A stretch of 64,000 nt of DNA from Betaproteobacteria bacterium (GTDB lineage Bacteria; Pseudomonadota; Gammaproteobacteria; Burkholderiales; Rhodocyclaceae): the NCBI GenBank assembly GCA_016709965.1, contig JADJLT010000001.1, positions 1,943,001 through 2,007,000 of the forward strand. Reading direction: 5' to 3'. The notes below the pieces were generated by a model that did no database searches, was not told the DNA's origin, and saw nothing but the letters and a program-made list of their open reading frames with translations. Position numbers and translations under genes: made by a program. Positions 19,567-28,279 of this stretch are shown here, piece after piece (the first letter of the stretch is position 1; each line of letters begins with the position of its first letter).

Positions 19567-20157
19567 TCAAAGAGTAATGTTTGTACCGAGCACTTGCAGG
19601 AATTTTGCCAGCCAGTCGGGGTGGGCCGGCCAGGCAGGTGCGCTGACAAGGTTGCCGTCGACGTGGGCCTGATCGACCGGAATGTCGGCAAATTGACCGC
19701 CGGCCGCACGTACTTCGGGTGCGCAGGCTGGGTAGGCTGGGTAGGCGCTGCAGGAACGGTCTTTCAGGACGCCTGCCGCACTCAGTAATTGCGCGCCGTG
19801 GCAAATAGCCGCGATCGGTTTGCTAGTCGTGGCGAAGTGCTGAACCATGGCCAGTACCGCTGGGTTGAGACGCAGATATTCCGGTGCGCGTCCGCCGGGA
19901 ATCACCAGAGCATCGTAGCTTTCGACCGTAATTTCGGCAAAGGTCGCGTTCAGTGTGAAATTGTGTCCCGGTTTTTCGCTATAGGTCTGGTCACCTTCGA
20001 AATCATGAATTGCCGTTCGGACGAATTCGCCGGCTCTTTTGCCGGGGCAAACAGCGTGTACGGTGTGGCCGACCATGAGCAGTGCCTGAAAAGGCACCAT
20101 CGTTTCGTAGTCTTCGGTGTAATCGCCGGTCAGCATCAGAATTTTCTTCGCAGCCAT
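19567..20157 (-). CDS. DJ-1/PfpI family protein
   Basis: A 196-residue class I glutamine amidotransferase-like protein. It has the nucleophile elbow AAICHGAQLL with its Cys, and the acidic partner near VIPGGRAPEYL. Family members include proteases, chaperones, glyoxalases and deglycases; the sequence alone does not settle which. The ATG at 20157 is preceded by a very strong AAAAAGGAGG ribosome site, which decides against the upstream in-frame ATG at 20214. It lies downstream of speD on the same strand. Confidence 0.87.
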   Translation of the reverse strand: MAAKKILMLTGDYTEDYETMVPFQALLMVGHTVHAVCPGKRAGEFVRTAIHDFEGDQTYSEKPGHNFTLNATFAEITVESYDALVIPGGRAPEYLRLNPAVLAMVQHFATTSKPIAAICHGAQLLSAAGVLKDRSCSAYPAYPACAPEVRAAGGQFADIPVDQAHVDGNLVSAPAWPAHPDWLAKFLQVLGTNITL

Positions 20158-20253
20158 CTTCGCCTCCTTTTTGCGTACAAGCCGTTGGCAACATGCCAAT
20201 GTTGGTTTGGACATTGTCGGTAGAACTGCGTTCGGATGGGTAGTAGCCCGGTG

Positions 20254-20652
20254 CTACGGCAGGATTTCTTTATCCGGATCGAGCTGGCCTCGTTGAACTG
20301 CGGTCTGTTCGATCCGGGTCGGACGAAAGCGGTCGATCATGTCGTTGAACAGGGCGTGCGCCTGCTGGCTGTGGTCGCCGCTGAAATTGCAGACATAGAC
20401 GTCCAGCGTGACGCTGCTTAATTCGGGCCAGGTGTGAATGGCAAGATGAGACTCGGCCAGGACGACGGTGCCGGTGACGCCGGCCGGTTCGCCATTTGCA
20501 GCGCAAAAGGCGTGAAAGAGACGGCCGACGACGGTCAGGGCATGGCGCTGGCAGGCGTCGACGCTGAATGATTCGAGTGCTGACGCGTCATGCAGAAAGT
20601 CTTCCGGGCATCGGCAATCGTGGAGGTCAGCAATCAGGTGAAGGCCGTTCAT
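20254..20652 (-). CDS. speD: S-adenosylmethionine decarboxylase proenzyme
   Basis: A 132-residue prokaryotic (class 1B size) AdoMet decarboxylase. It self-cleaves in LAESHLAIHTWPE between Glu67 and Ser68, the serine becoming the pyruvoyl cofactor. The product, decarboxylated AdoMet, supplies aminopropyl groups for spermidine. The conserved Cys of the processing/catalytic site is in VCNFSGD. It overlaps the stop of the upstream nuclease gene by four bases (ATGA). No spermidine synthase (speE) is next to it in this window. Confidence 0.93.
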   Translation of the reverse strand: MNGLHLIADLHDCRCPEDFLHDASALESFSVDACQRHALTVVGRLFHAFCAANGEPAGVTGTVVLAESHLAIHTWPELSSVTLDVYVCNFSGDHSQQAHALFNDMIDRFRPTRIEQTAVQRGQLDPDKEILP

Positions 20653-21548
20653 GGGTCAATTTTAGGGGTTTCGCGCGAAACCCGCTGGCTGAATATGCTT
20701 TCAAGCAGGCGACCCAGCCGGTAGCCGGCGTCGACGATGCGTCGGTTGGAAATATCACGGGCCCGTTGCTGAAATGACTCGGTGATGGCGGGGAGCAGGC
20801 TACCGTTGCTATCTGGGTAAGCCTGATTGAGAAGGCGGTGGCTTTCGTCGCGCCAGAGCGTGACATTTCCCTGAACGGGCGCGGGATAGTTAGCCATCAG
20901 TTGATCCGCAATCTTTTCCAGACGTTTGCCGCGCAACCAGGGCGGGCCGGGCAGGTCGTCCCAGTAAGTGTGCAAATTGCTGACGGGCAGTCGCTTGTTG
21001 AACGGGTTTTCGATCTCGATCTTGTTCCCGCCTTCGTCGCCATGCCGGCCAACGTGCAGCGGCTGGTGGATGTCGGCAACGAGATGTTCCAGCCAGGGCA
21101 GGGCATTTGAAATTTCGGCTTTTTTTTCGGTTGACCGCAGGAGATGGCTCAGGCGCTCGATTTGTTGATCCAGTTCGCCTGCCTCGACTTTTCCCCGGCT
21201 ATTCAAATCAACGTAGTGCCAGCGTTTGTGGCGCGCGGTGTCGGGTAGGCCTGATTGGCTCGGCGTGGGTGCCTCTTTGTCCTCGTCATAAAAGCGTGGG
21301 TCGTTGCGGATGTCGTCCGGCCAGGTCGAGGCTTCGGCGAAGATGGCGACGCCGCTGTCCGTGTGCGCCCTTTCTACCCAATGCTCGTAATCCGGATGGC
21401 GGACGAGCGTTTGCCTGATCACCTCCCGGGTGTTTGGCGAAAGTTGCTGCCAGGCGATGAATGCTGTCAGTCGGTGGCCGGCAGCGTTCCAGGCCATAGC
21501 CGGGGCGCTCAAGACAAAGAAAATCAGAGTGAAAATGAATTGCTGCAT
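20649..21548 (-). CDS. S1/P1-type secreted nuclease
   Basis: A 299-residue zinc-dependent nuclease of the S1/P1 family, which degrades single-stranded DNA and RNA. A signal peptide (QQFIFTLIFFVLSAPAMA) is followed directly by WNAAGHR, so cleavage after AMA would expose the N-terminal Trp that binds zinc in this family. Further zinc ligands are visible in the WHYVDLN, LPWLEHLVADIHQPLHVGRHGDEGGN and LHTYWDD motifs. I chose the ATG at 21548 because it begins the signal peptide. It is divergent from rsmB with 34 bases between start codons, and coupled to speD. Confidence 0.9.
   Translation of the reverse strand: MQQFIFTLIFFVLSAPAMAWNAAGHRLTAFIAWQQLSPNTREVIRQTLVRHPDYEHWVERAHTDSGVAIFAEASTWPDDIRNDPRFYDEDKEAPTPSQSGLPDTARHKRWHYVDLNSRGKVEAGELDQQIERLSHLLRSTEKKAEISNALPWLEHLVADIHQPLHVGRHGDEGGNKIEIENPFNKRLPVSNLHTYWDDLPGPPWLRGKRLEKIADQLMANYPAPVQGNVTLWRDESHRLLNQAYPDSNGSLLPAITESFQQRARDISNRRIVDAGYRLGRLLESIFSQRVSRETPKIDP
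21121..21141 (+). repeat. Dispersed motif copy 5
   Basis: A run of T followed by CGGTTGACCGCAGG, antisense inside the S1/P1 nuclease gene. Confidence 0.5.
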
Positions 21549-21582
21549 TCGGCCATTATGCCGCGTGCGATAATCTCCGCCT

Positions 21583-22842
21583 ATGTCCCGTTTGCCGCTC
21601 AACTCACTCGCTTTCGCCCTGTTGCAGGCCGCCCGTATCGATACTGCCGTGTTTGGCGGGCAAAGTCTGGCCGAGGGGCTGCTCAGCCGTGTCGATGTGG
21701 TGGCGCGGCCGGCGGTTCGGGATCTTGTCTATGGTTCACTGCGTGCCTATGGGCGCGGAGACTTTTTCCTGTCCCGTTTGCTTGAAAGGCCGTTGGCTTC
21801 CGATGAGGTTCGCGCTTTGTTGCTGGTTGCGATTTACCGTCTGGAAACCCGGCCGGACGCGACCCATACTGTGGTTGATCAGGCCGTTTCGGCAGCAGGA
21901 GAGGTTGCGGGCGGAAATTTTCGTGGTCTGGTCAACGGCGTGCTGCGCAATTTCCTGCGTCAACAAGTGGCGTTACGTGCCGCTTTCGAGGCTGACCCAG
22001 TAGCTGCTTCGATGCATCCAGACTGGTGGCTTGCCCGCTTGCAGGCAGCTTTTCCTCAGGACTGGATGAGCATTGTCGAAGCAGGCAATTTGCCACCGCC
22101 CATGGGTTTGCGCGTCAACGTACGCCGTATTTCTCGTGACGATTATTTGTCGAAGCTACTTGATGCGGGCATTGCCGCAAAAGTTGTTGGCGAGAGTGGA
22201 CTGGCGCTCGAAAAGCCGGTGTCGGTGGATGCCCTGCCGGGATTTGCCGATGGCTTTGTCTCCGTGCAGGATCCGGGGGCGCAGTTGGCGGCGACACTGC
22301 TTGATCCGGCACCGGGCAGCCATGTTCTGGACGCCTGCGCGGCGCCTGGCGGCAAGACGGCGCACCTGCTGGAACGCTGCGATCTCGACTTGCTGGCACT
22401 TGATCTGAAGCCATCGCGCTGTCGGCGCATTGCCGAGGGGCTGTCGCGTCTCCGCCTCGTGGCGAGGATCGAAGCGGCTGACTGCGCCAAGTTGACCGCC
22501 TGGTGGGACGGACGTCCTTTTGACGCAGTGCTGGCTGATGTGCCATGTACGGCCAGCGGCGTCGTTCGCCGAAATCCGGACGCCAAGTGGCTGCGCCGCG
22601 AAGACGACATTGCCGGTTTTGCCGTCGCACAAGCGCGTATCCTTGATGCGTTGTGGCAGGTTGTACGGCCGGGCGGTAAACTGCTCTACGTAACCTGCTC
22701 GGTTTTCCCCGCCGAGAACGGTGATCAGATCGGGCGTTTCCTGAAGTGCCAGCCGGATGCTCATCGTTGCCACGAGGAACAGCTTTTACCGACTGCCGAA
22801 CACGATGGATTTTTCTACTGTCTGCTCGAAAAGCGTGATTGA
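21583..22842 (+). CDS. rsmB: 16S rRNA (cytosine-967-C5)-methyltransferase
   Basis: A 419-residue enzyme also known as Fmu/Sun. The N-terminal NusB-like RNA-binding domain covers about residues 1-140. The methyltransferase domain has the SAM motif LDACAAPGGKTAHLLE, motif IV LADVPCTASGVVRRNPD with the first catalytic Cys, and motif VI VTCSVFPAENGDQIGRF with the second. It starts the plus-strand rsmB-DUF4390-ntrY-ntrX series, whose members overlap end to start, as in many betaproteobacteria. Confidence 0.95.
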   Translation: MSRLPLNSLAFALLQAARIDTAVFGGQSLAEGLLSRVDVVARPAVRDLVYGSLRAYGRGDFFLSRLLERPLASDEVRALLLVAIYRLETRPDATHTVVDQAVSAAGEVAGGNFRGLVNGVLRNFLRQQVALRAAFEADPVAASMHPDWWLARLQAAFPQDWMSIVEAGNLPPPMGLRVNVRRISRDDYLSKLLDAGIAAKVVGESGLALEKPVSVDALPGFADGFVSVQDPGAQLAATLLDPAPGSHVLDACAAPGGKTAHLLERCDLDLLALDLKPSRCRRIAEGLSRLRLVARIEAADCAKLTAWWDGRPFDAVLADVPCTASGVVRRNPDAKWLRREDDIAGFAVAQARILDALWQVVRPGGKLLYVTCSVFPAENGDQIGRFLKCQPDAHRCHEEQLLPTAEHDGFFYCLLEKRD

Positions 22843-23416
22843 ACGACTGCGCCGCTGGCTGCTGTTGTTGGCTTTCGTGCCTTTTTTGGCGTGGACCGCA
22901 GAAATTGAAGTTGCCAACCCCCAAATTACAGCCAGTGACGATGGCTATGTGCTATCTGCCGATTTCAAATTCGAACTGAGTCCACGGCTTGAAGAGGCGG
23001 TTACCAAAGGCGTTGTTCTCTATTTCGTCGCCGATTTCGAACTGACCAAGGGCCGTTGGTACTGGCTCGATGAAATGCTGGTCAACCGCAGCCAGACCTA
23101 TCGCCTGTCTTATCACGCGCTGACCCGGCAATATCGTTTGTCGACCGGTGGCCTGCATCAGTCGTTCTCAACGCTGGCCGAGGCCATGCAGGTATTGTCC
23201 CGCCTGCGCAACTGGACCATCGCCGAGCGAGGCGAGAAGTGGATACGCCCCGGCGAACCTGTGGATGCTTCTTTACGACTTCGACTTGATATCACGCAGT
23301 TACCGCGCCCCTTCCAGATTACGGCTCTTGGCAACAAGGATTGGAGCTTGGGTTCCGACTGGAAGACTTGGCGGACGACCCTGCCTCAGTTTGCCTCGCC
23401 GACGGAGGCAAAGTGA
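22835..23416 (+). CDS. DUF4390 domain protein, exported
   Basis: A protein of about 193 residues between rsmB and ntrY. Starting at the GTG at 22835 gives MIERLRRWLLLLAFVPFLAWTAE, a normal signal peptide; this start overlaps rsmB by eight bases. An in-frame ATG at 22805 would add ten residues before the signal peptide. The mature part (IEVANPQITASDDGYVLSAD...) is predicted to be beta-rich, with no catalytic motif. DUF4390 proteins regularly sit before ntrYX in betaproteobacteria, suggesting a periplasmic role tied to the sensor; this is inference. Confidence 0.82.
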   Translation: MIERLRRWLLLLAFVPFLAWTAEIEVANPQITASDDGYVLSADFKFELSPRLEEAVTKGVVLYFVADFELTKGRWYWLDEMLVNRSQTYRLSYHALTRQYRLSTGGLHQSFSTLAEAMQVLSRLRNWTIAERGEKWIRPGEPVDASLRLRLDITQLPRPFQITALGNKDWSLGSDWKTWRTTLPQFASPTEAK

Positions 23417-25569
23417 AGCGTATCGTCGCAGCCGGCGGTGCGTTTGCGGCAGCCATAGGGGTCATCCTCTGGTTCTTGCTGCTGATGTCCACGGCGGCAG
23501 ACACTGTAATTTTCTCCCGCAATTACCCGTTGCTGATCGGGCTCAATGTCGTCCTGGCGATCGGCATGCTTGGGTTGGTCGGCTGGCAGTTACGTACGCT
23601 CTGGCGCGATTATCAGGCGCAGGTATTCGGCGCCCGCCTCAAGCTGCGTTTGATGCTGATGTTCGGGGTCATTGCCGTGCTGCCCGGGGCACTGGTCTAT
23701 GGTGTCTCGGTGCAGTTTGTTACCCGCTCCATCGAAAGCTGGTTCGACGTTCGCGTCGAAAAGGCGCTCGAATCCGGCCTGCATCTTGGCCGTTCAGCGC
23801 TTGACTCGCTGCTGCTCGATCTGGGCGACAAGGCGCGCAGCATGGCGACCGAGCTTTCCGATATTCAGGAGTTTTCTCGTCGCTCGGCATTGCTGCGCCT
23901 GCGCGAAGAAAAGGGGGTTCAGTCCGCGGCGCTGTTCTCGGTTGGGGGGCAGCTCCTGTCGAGCGCGACGACCGAGTTGTCCAGCCTCCTTCCTGATTTG
24001 CCCAGTCAGTCCCAGTTGAAACAGGCGCGCAGCACGCAGCTTGTTAGCACCGTTGAAGGTGATGGCGGCAAACTCTACCTGCGCGTGCTGGTGCCGGTCA
24101 GTGCCCGCGGCATGTTTGAGGAGCCGCGAATCCTGCAGCTCACTCAGCCCGTTCCATCCGGTCTTGCCCACGACGCCGATGCAGTGCAGGGCGTCTATCG
24201 CGATTATCAGGAATTACAGTTGGCGCGCGAGGGCCTGACCCGTATTTACGCGCTGACGCTGACACTGACTGTCCTGGTGGCGCTCTTTGGGGCATTTGCG
24301 CTGGCCTATGTCATGGCCCGGCGACTGGCGGCGCCACTCTACATTTTGGCGGAAGGCACGCAAGCGGTTGCACAAGGTGACTTTTCCCCCCGTCAGGCCA
24401 TCTACAGCGGCGACGAGCTTGGCGTGCTGACCCAGTCGTTCAACCGGATGACCCGTCAGCTAGATGATGCCCGCCGGGAGACTGAGCGGCATCGGGCCGA
24501 ACTCGAGTCGGCACGTGGTTATCTCGAATCGATTCTGGCTAACTTGTCGACCGGTGTTCTGGTATTTGACCGACATTTTGTCTTGCGTACGGTCAACGAG
24601 GGTGCGTTGACCATCCTGAGCGACGATTTCATGGGATTGGTTGGTGCCGCTGTTGAAGAATGGCCGCGTCAACAGGCCCTCGGGACTTTCATTCGCGAGC
24701 ATTTTGCTGAAACTGAAGAGGCGGAATGGCAAGCCCAGCTCGAAATGGAACGGCCGAATGGCATGCAACAAGTCTTGTTACTGCGCGGTTCCCGTTTACC
24801 GGAGGCCAGTGGTGGCGGTGATGTGGTGGTGTTTGATGATGTGACGCGCCTGATTGCCGCCCAACGTAGCGCTGCATGGGGTGAGGTGGCACGTCGACTG
24901 GCCCACGAAATCAAGAATCCGCTGACGCCAATTCAGCTGTCTGCCGAACGGTTGCAATTCAAGCTGGCCGATAAACTGAGTGATGGTGATGCTGCCATGC
25001 TGGCGCGTGGCACACAGACCATCATCAATCAGGTTCAAGCCATGAAACGCATGGTCAATGATTTCCGCGATTACGCGAGGATGCCGGCTCCTGAGGTGGA
25101 TGAGCTTGATCTGAATGATTTGATTGGCGAGGTACTGGGTCTTTATGAAAGCTCGTCAGCGATCATCGAATCGCGCTTGGCGCCGGATTTGTCACTGGTA
25201 CTTGGCGATGCCACACAATTGCGACAGATTATTCATAACCTGCTGCGCAATGCCGAAGATGCACTGGAGGGGCGTGAGGGAACTCGCATCCTGATCCAGA
25301 CAGAAACGGCTGGCCGTCAGGCGAAACTGACCATTGCCGATAACGGCCCGGGATTTCCGGTGGAGCTGTTGCCGCGTATTTTTGAACCTTATGTCACTAC
25401 CAAGGCCCGTGGCACGGGTTTGGGTTTGCCCATCGTCAAGAAAATTGTCGAAGAGCATCAGGGCACCATTGAAATCAGCAATGCACCGGAAGGTGGCGCA
25501 CGGATAGAGATTCGTCTGCCTCTGGTGAAAGCGGAGGAAGCCAAAAATGGCAATCATTCTGGTCGTTGA
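23413..25569 (+). CDS. ntrY: Membrane sensor histidine kinase NtrY-like
   Basis: A 718-residue kinase. Three N-terminal membrane helices lie at about residues 5-30, 37-60 and 75-100, and a fourth near 285-310, followed by a HAMP domain and a PAS-like domain (about 375-480). The H-box RRLAHEIKNPLTPIQLSAERL carries His498, and the ATPase domain has NLLRNAEDAL, DNGPGF and GTGLGLPIVKK. The GTG at 23413 is chosen because a GGAGG ribosome site precedes it and it overlaps the DUF4390 stop (GTGA). It overlaps ntrX by 23 bases, so NtrX is the expected partner. In characterised bacteria NtrYX responds to nitrogen or redox state. Confidence 0.93.
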   Translation: MKRIVAAGGAFAAAIGVILWFLLLMSTAADTVIFSRNYPLLIGLNVVLAIGMLGLVGWQLRTLWRDYQAQVFGARLKLRLMLMFGVIAVLPGALVYGVSVQFVTRSIESWFDVRVEKALESGLHLGRSALDSLLLDLGDKARSMATELSDIQEFSRRSALLRLREEKGVQSAALFSVGGQLLSSATTELSSLLPDLPSQSQLKQARSTQLVSTVEGDGGKLYLRVLVPVSARGMFEEPRILQLTQPVPSGLAHDADAVQGVYRDYQELQLAREGLTRIYALTLTLTVLVALFGAFALAYVMARRLAAPLYILAEGTQAVAQGDFSPRQAIYSGDELGVLTQSFNRMTRQLDDARRETERHRAELESARGYLESILANLSTGVLVFDRHFVLRTVNEGALTILSDDFMGLVGAAVEEWPRQQALGTFIREHFAETEEAEWQAQLEMERPNGMQQVLLLRGSRLPEASGGGDVVVFDDVTRLIAAQRSAAWGEVARRLAHEIKNPLTPIQLSAERLQFKLADKLSDGDAAMLARGTQTIINQVQAMKRMVNDFRDYARMPAPEVDELDLNDLIGEVLGLYESSSAIIESRLAPDLSLVLGDATQLRQIIHNLLRNAEDALEGREGTRILIQTETAGRQAKLTIADNGPGFPVELLPRIFEPYVTTKARGTGLGLPIVKKIVEEHQGTIEISNAPEGGARIEIRLPLVKAEEAKNGNHSGR

Positions 25570-26812
25570 CGACGAAGTCGGCATACGTGAACTGTTGTCC
25601 GAAATACTGATTGATGAGGGCTACGATGTTCGTCTGGCAGAAAATGCGACGGCAGCCCGTCTGGTTCGCAACGAACTACGGCCCGACCTCGTGCTGCTCG
25701 ATATCTGGATGCCTGACACTGATGGCATCACGTTGCTGAAGGAGTGGCACGCAGCTGGCCATCTCAACATGCCGGTGGTCATGATGTCCGGTCATGGCAC
25801 GATCGATACCGCGGTGGAGGCCACCCGATTTGGTGCCTTTGATTTTCTTGAAAAGCCCATCGCACTCCAAAAGCTGCTGTCTACTGTCCAAAAGGCCTTG
25901 AAACATGACAAGCCGCCTGCCCGCCCGGCGTTGACCCTGGAAGCGTTCAGCCGCCTCGCCTTCGTCAAGGAATTCAAGCGGCGGATGGAGCAGGCCCTGG
26001 CCAAATCGCCCATTCTGCTTCTCAAAGGTGCGAGTGGGGGCATGGCTGAAATTTGTGCCCGTACGCTTCAATTGCCGCGGGCACCGTGGCTGGATCTATC
26101 CGGCGTGAGCAGCGCATTAACGCAGGAAATGCTGGAAAAAGTGACGGGAGGGATCCTTTTTGTTCCCGACCTGTCCGGGTTCGGCAAAATGCAGCAAATG
26201 AACCTGGCTTTCGCGGTCGACCGCCTGGAGAAGCTGAATCTGCAAATGATTGTCGCCTCGGCAACGCCGCTGGCGGCGCTTGGTGAAGCGGGCTGGGACA
26301 GCAAATTGCTGGCACGTCTTGGCGAGATATGGGTTGCTTTGCCGTCGCTGGCCGGCCATGGTGACGAGTTGCCGGAAATTGCCGGGCTGCTGCTGACCAA
26401 TTTTGTCGAGCGAGGAGAGGTGCCGCAGCGTCGGTTGTCGACGGCGGCCCTGAATGCGTTACGTACATTGCCGTGGAAGCGCTCGCCGGAGTCGAGTTGG
26501 AGCGATCTCTATGCATTGGTCCGCAATCTCGCGCTGACCTCCCTGGAGGATGAGATCAGTGCCGAAGACGTGGCCCGGGTCATGCCTCCAGATGCCGGTG
26601 GCAGTCCCGAAATACTGTCGCTGCTACCGTTGTTTGATCAGCCATTGCGCGAGGCCCGCGACGCGTTCGAGAAGATGTATTTCGAGCACCATCTGCGCCT
26701 TGAAGGTGGCAATATGACAAAGCTGGCAGAGCGGTCCGGGCTGGAGCGTACACACCTCTACCGGAAGTTGAAGCAGCTGGATGTCAAGTTGGGAAAACGT
26801 AACGAAGAATAA
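25547..26812 (+). CDS. ntrX: NtrX-like response regulator with degenerate AAA+ domain
   Basis: A 421-residue regulator: receiver domain (about 1-120, Asp52 in LVLLDIWMPDTDG), a central region in the place of the sigma-54 activator AAA+ domain, and a C-terminal Fis-type helix-turn-helix (NMTKLAERSGLERTHLYRKLKQL). The central region has lost the usual signatures. Where Walker A should be there is KGASGGMAEICA (residues 160 onward, no GxxGxGKE), the GAFTGA sigma-54 loop is absent, and the Walker B position reads GGILFVPDLSGF. It therefore probably cannot remodel sigma-54 polymerase and may act by binding DNA alone. It directly follows ntrY. Confidence 0.9.
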   Translation: MAIILVVDDEVGIRELLSEILIDEGYDVRLAENATAARLVRNELRPDLVLLDIWMPDTDGITLLKEWHAAGHLNMPVVMMSGHGTIDTAVEATRFGAFDFLEKPIALQKLLSTVQKALKHDKPPARPALTLEAFSRLAFVKEFKRRMEQALAKSPILLLKGASGGMAEICARTLQLPRAPWLDLSGVSSALTQEMLEKVTGGILFVPDLSGFGKMQQMNLAFAVDRLEKLNLQMIVASATPLAALGEAGWDSKLLARLGEIWVALPSLAGHGDELPEIAGLLLTNFVERGEVPQRRLSTAALNALRTLPWKRSPESSWSDLYALVRNLALTSLEDEISAEDVARVMPPDAGGSPEILSLLPLFDQPLREARDAFEKMYFEHHLRLEGGNMTKLAERSGLERTHLYRKLKQLDVKLGKRNEE

Positions 26813-26836
26813 TTACCCGGGCACAAAGGGGGAGAC

Positions 26837-28270
26837 ATGAAAGTGATCATTCTCGGCGCAGGTCAGGTTGGGGCCAGTGTTGCCGAAGGACTTGTCTCGG
26901 AAGAGAACGATATCACGGTCGTCGACAACGATTCCGCGCGGCTCGCACAATTGCAGGACCGGCTGGATTTGCGAACGGTAGTGGGCAATGGGGCAACTCC
27001 CTCGGCACTTCGCGAAGCAGGGGCGGACGATGCCGACATGATCATCGCGGTTACCGAGAGTGATCAGTCGAATCTGGTTGCCTGCAAGCTGGCTCACAGC
27101 ATCTTCAATGTGCCGACCCGAATAGCCCGTCTGCGTTCTCGTGACTTTCTCGAGGACGAGAGCCTGTTGTTGCCGGAGAACTTTGCGGTGGACTTTGCGC
27201 TATGTCCGGAGCAAGTGATTACCGACTATATCCGTCATCTGATCGAGTTTCCCGAAGCACTGCAAGTGCTGGATTTTGCCAATGGACGAGTCAGTCTCGT
27301 CGCTGTGCGGGCTTATGAAGGGGGATTGCTGGTTGGCAAACAGATCAAGCAAATGCGGGATTATCTGCCACCGGAAATGGATGCACGGATCGCCGCCATT
27401 TTCCGTCGTGACCAGCCGGTTTTCCCGGAAGGGGAGACCGTGGTTGAGGCTGGCGACGAAGTGTTCCTGCTCGCGGCAGCCGAGCATATCCGGCCGGTAC
27501 TTTGCCAGCTTCGGCGAATGATGAAGCCGGTGGAAAGGATCATGATTGCCGGGGGGGGTAATATCGGTCTGCGTCTGGCGAAGACGCTCGAAAAACGCTA
27601 CGAAATCAAGCTGATTGAAGGTCGCAAGGAACGGGCGGAATTGATCGCCAACGAACTGCACAATACTCTTGTCCTGCTCGGCGATGCGACTGACGAAGAT
27701 CTGCTAGAACAGGAAAATATTGCCGAGATGGACCTTTTCATCGCAGTGACCAACGATGACGAAGACAACATCATGTCCGGCAGTCTGGCCAAACGGTTGG
27801 GGAGCAAAAGGGTGGTTGCCCTGATCAATCGCCGTGCCTATGCCGAGATGATTGAAGGGGGGCCGATAGACATCGGCATTTCACCGGCCCAGGTATCGAT
27901 TGGTGCATTGCTGGCACATGTTCGGCAGGGTGATGTGGCCGAAGTCCATTCGTTACGACGGGGGGCTGCGGAAGCACTGGAACTGGTTGCCCACGGTGAT
28001 GCGAAGACATCGCAAATCATCGGCAAGCGTATTGATCAGATTGACTGGCCGCACGGTGTCACGGTTGCTGCCCTGGTTCGTAATTTCGACAAGGCCATGG
28101 TAATTGGTCAGACCGATGACTGGACTTCGATAACACGTCACGGCGAGGTCGTTATAGCCCACCACGACACCGTTATCGAACCGGAAGACCACGTGATCGT
28201 TTTCTGCACTCGCAAGAAACTGGTCAAGAAGGTCGAGAAGCTTTTTCAGGTCAGTTTTCACTTTTTTTAG
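26837..28270 (+). CDS. trkA: Trk system potassium uptake regulator TrkA
   Basis: A 477-residue peripheral membrane protein with two RCK halves, each with a Rossmann NAD-binding motif (ILGAGQVGASVAEGL near residue 4 and IAGGGNIGLRLAKTL near residue 236) and a TrkA-C domain. It gates the TrkH channel in response to nucleotides. The ATG is preceded by a clear GGGGGAG ribosome site, 24 bases after ntrX. trkH follows after nine bases, so the two form an operon. Confidence 0.96.
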   Translation: MKVIILGAGQVGASVAEGLVSEENDITVVDNDSARLAQLQDRLDLRTVVGNGATPSALREAGADDADMIIAVTESDQSNLVACKLAHSIFNVPTRIARLRSRDFLEDESLLLPENFAVDFALCPEQVITDYIRHLIEFPEALQVLDFANGRVSLVAVRAYEGGLLVGKQIKQMRDYLPPEMDARIAAIFRRDQPVFPEGETVVEAGDEVFLLAAAEHIRPVLCQLRRMMKPVERIMIAGGGNIGLRLAKTLEKRYEIKLIEGRKERAELIANELHNTLVLLGDATDEDLLEQENIAEMDLFIAVTNDDEDNIMSGSLAKRLGSKRVVALINRRAYAEMIEGGPIDIGISPAQVSIGALLAHVRQGDVAEVHSLRRGAAEALELVAHGDAKTSQIIGKRIDQIDWPHGVTVAALVRNFDKAMVIGQTDDWTSITRHGEVVIAHHDTVIEPEDHVIVFCTRKKLVKKVEKLFQVSFHFF

Positions 28271-28279
28271 GGGTAGATC

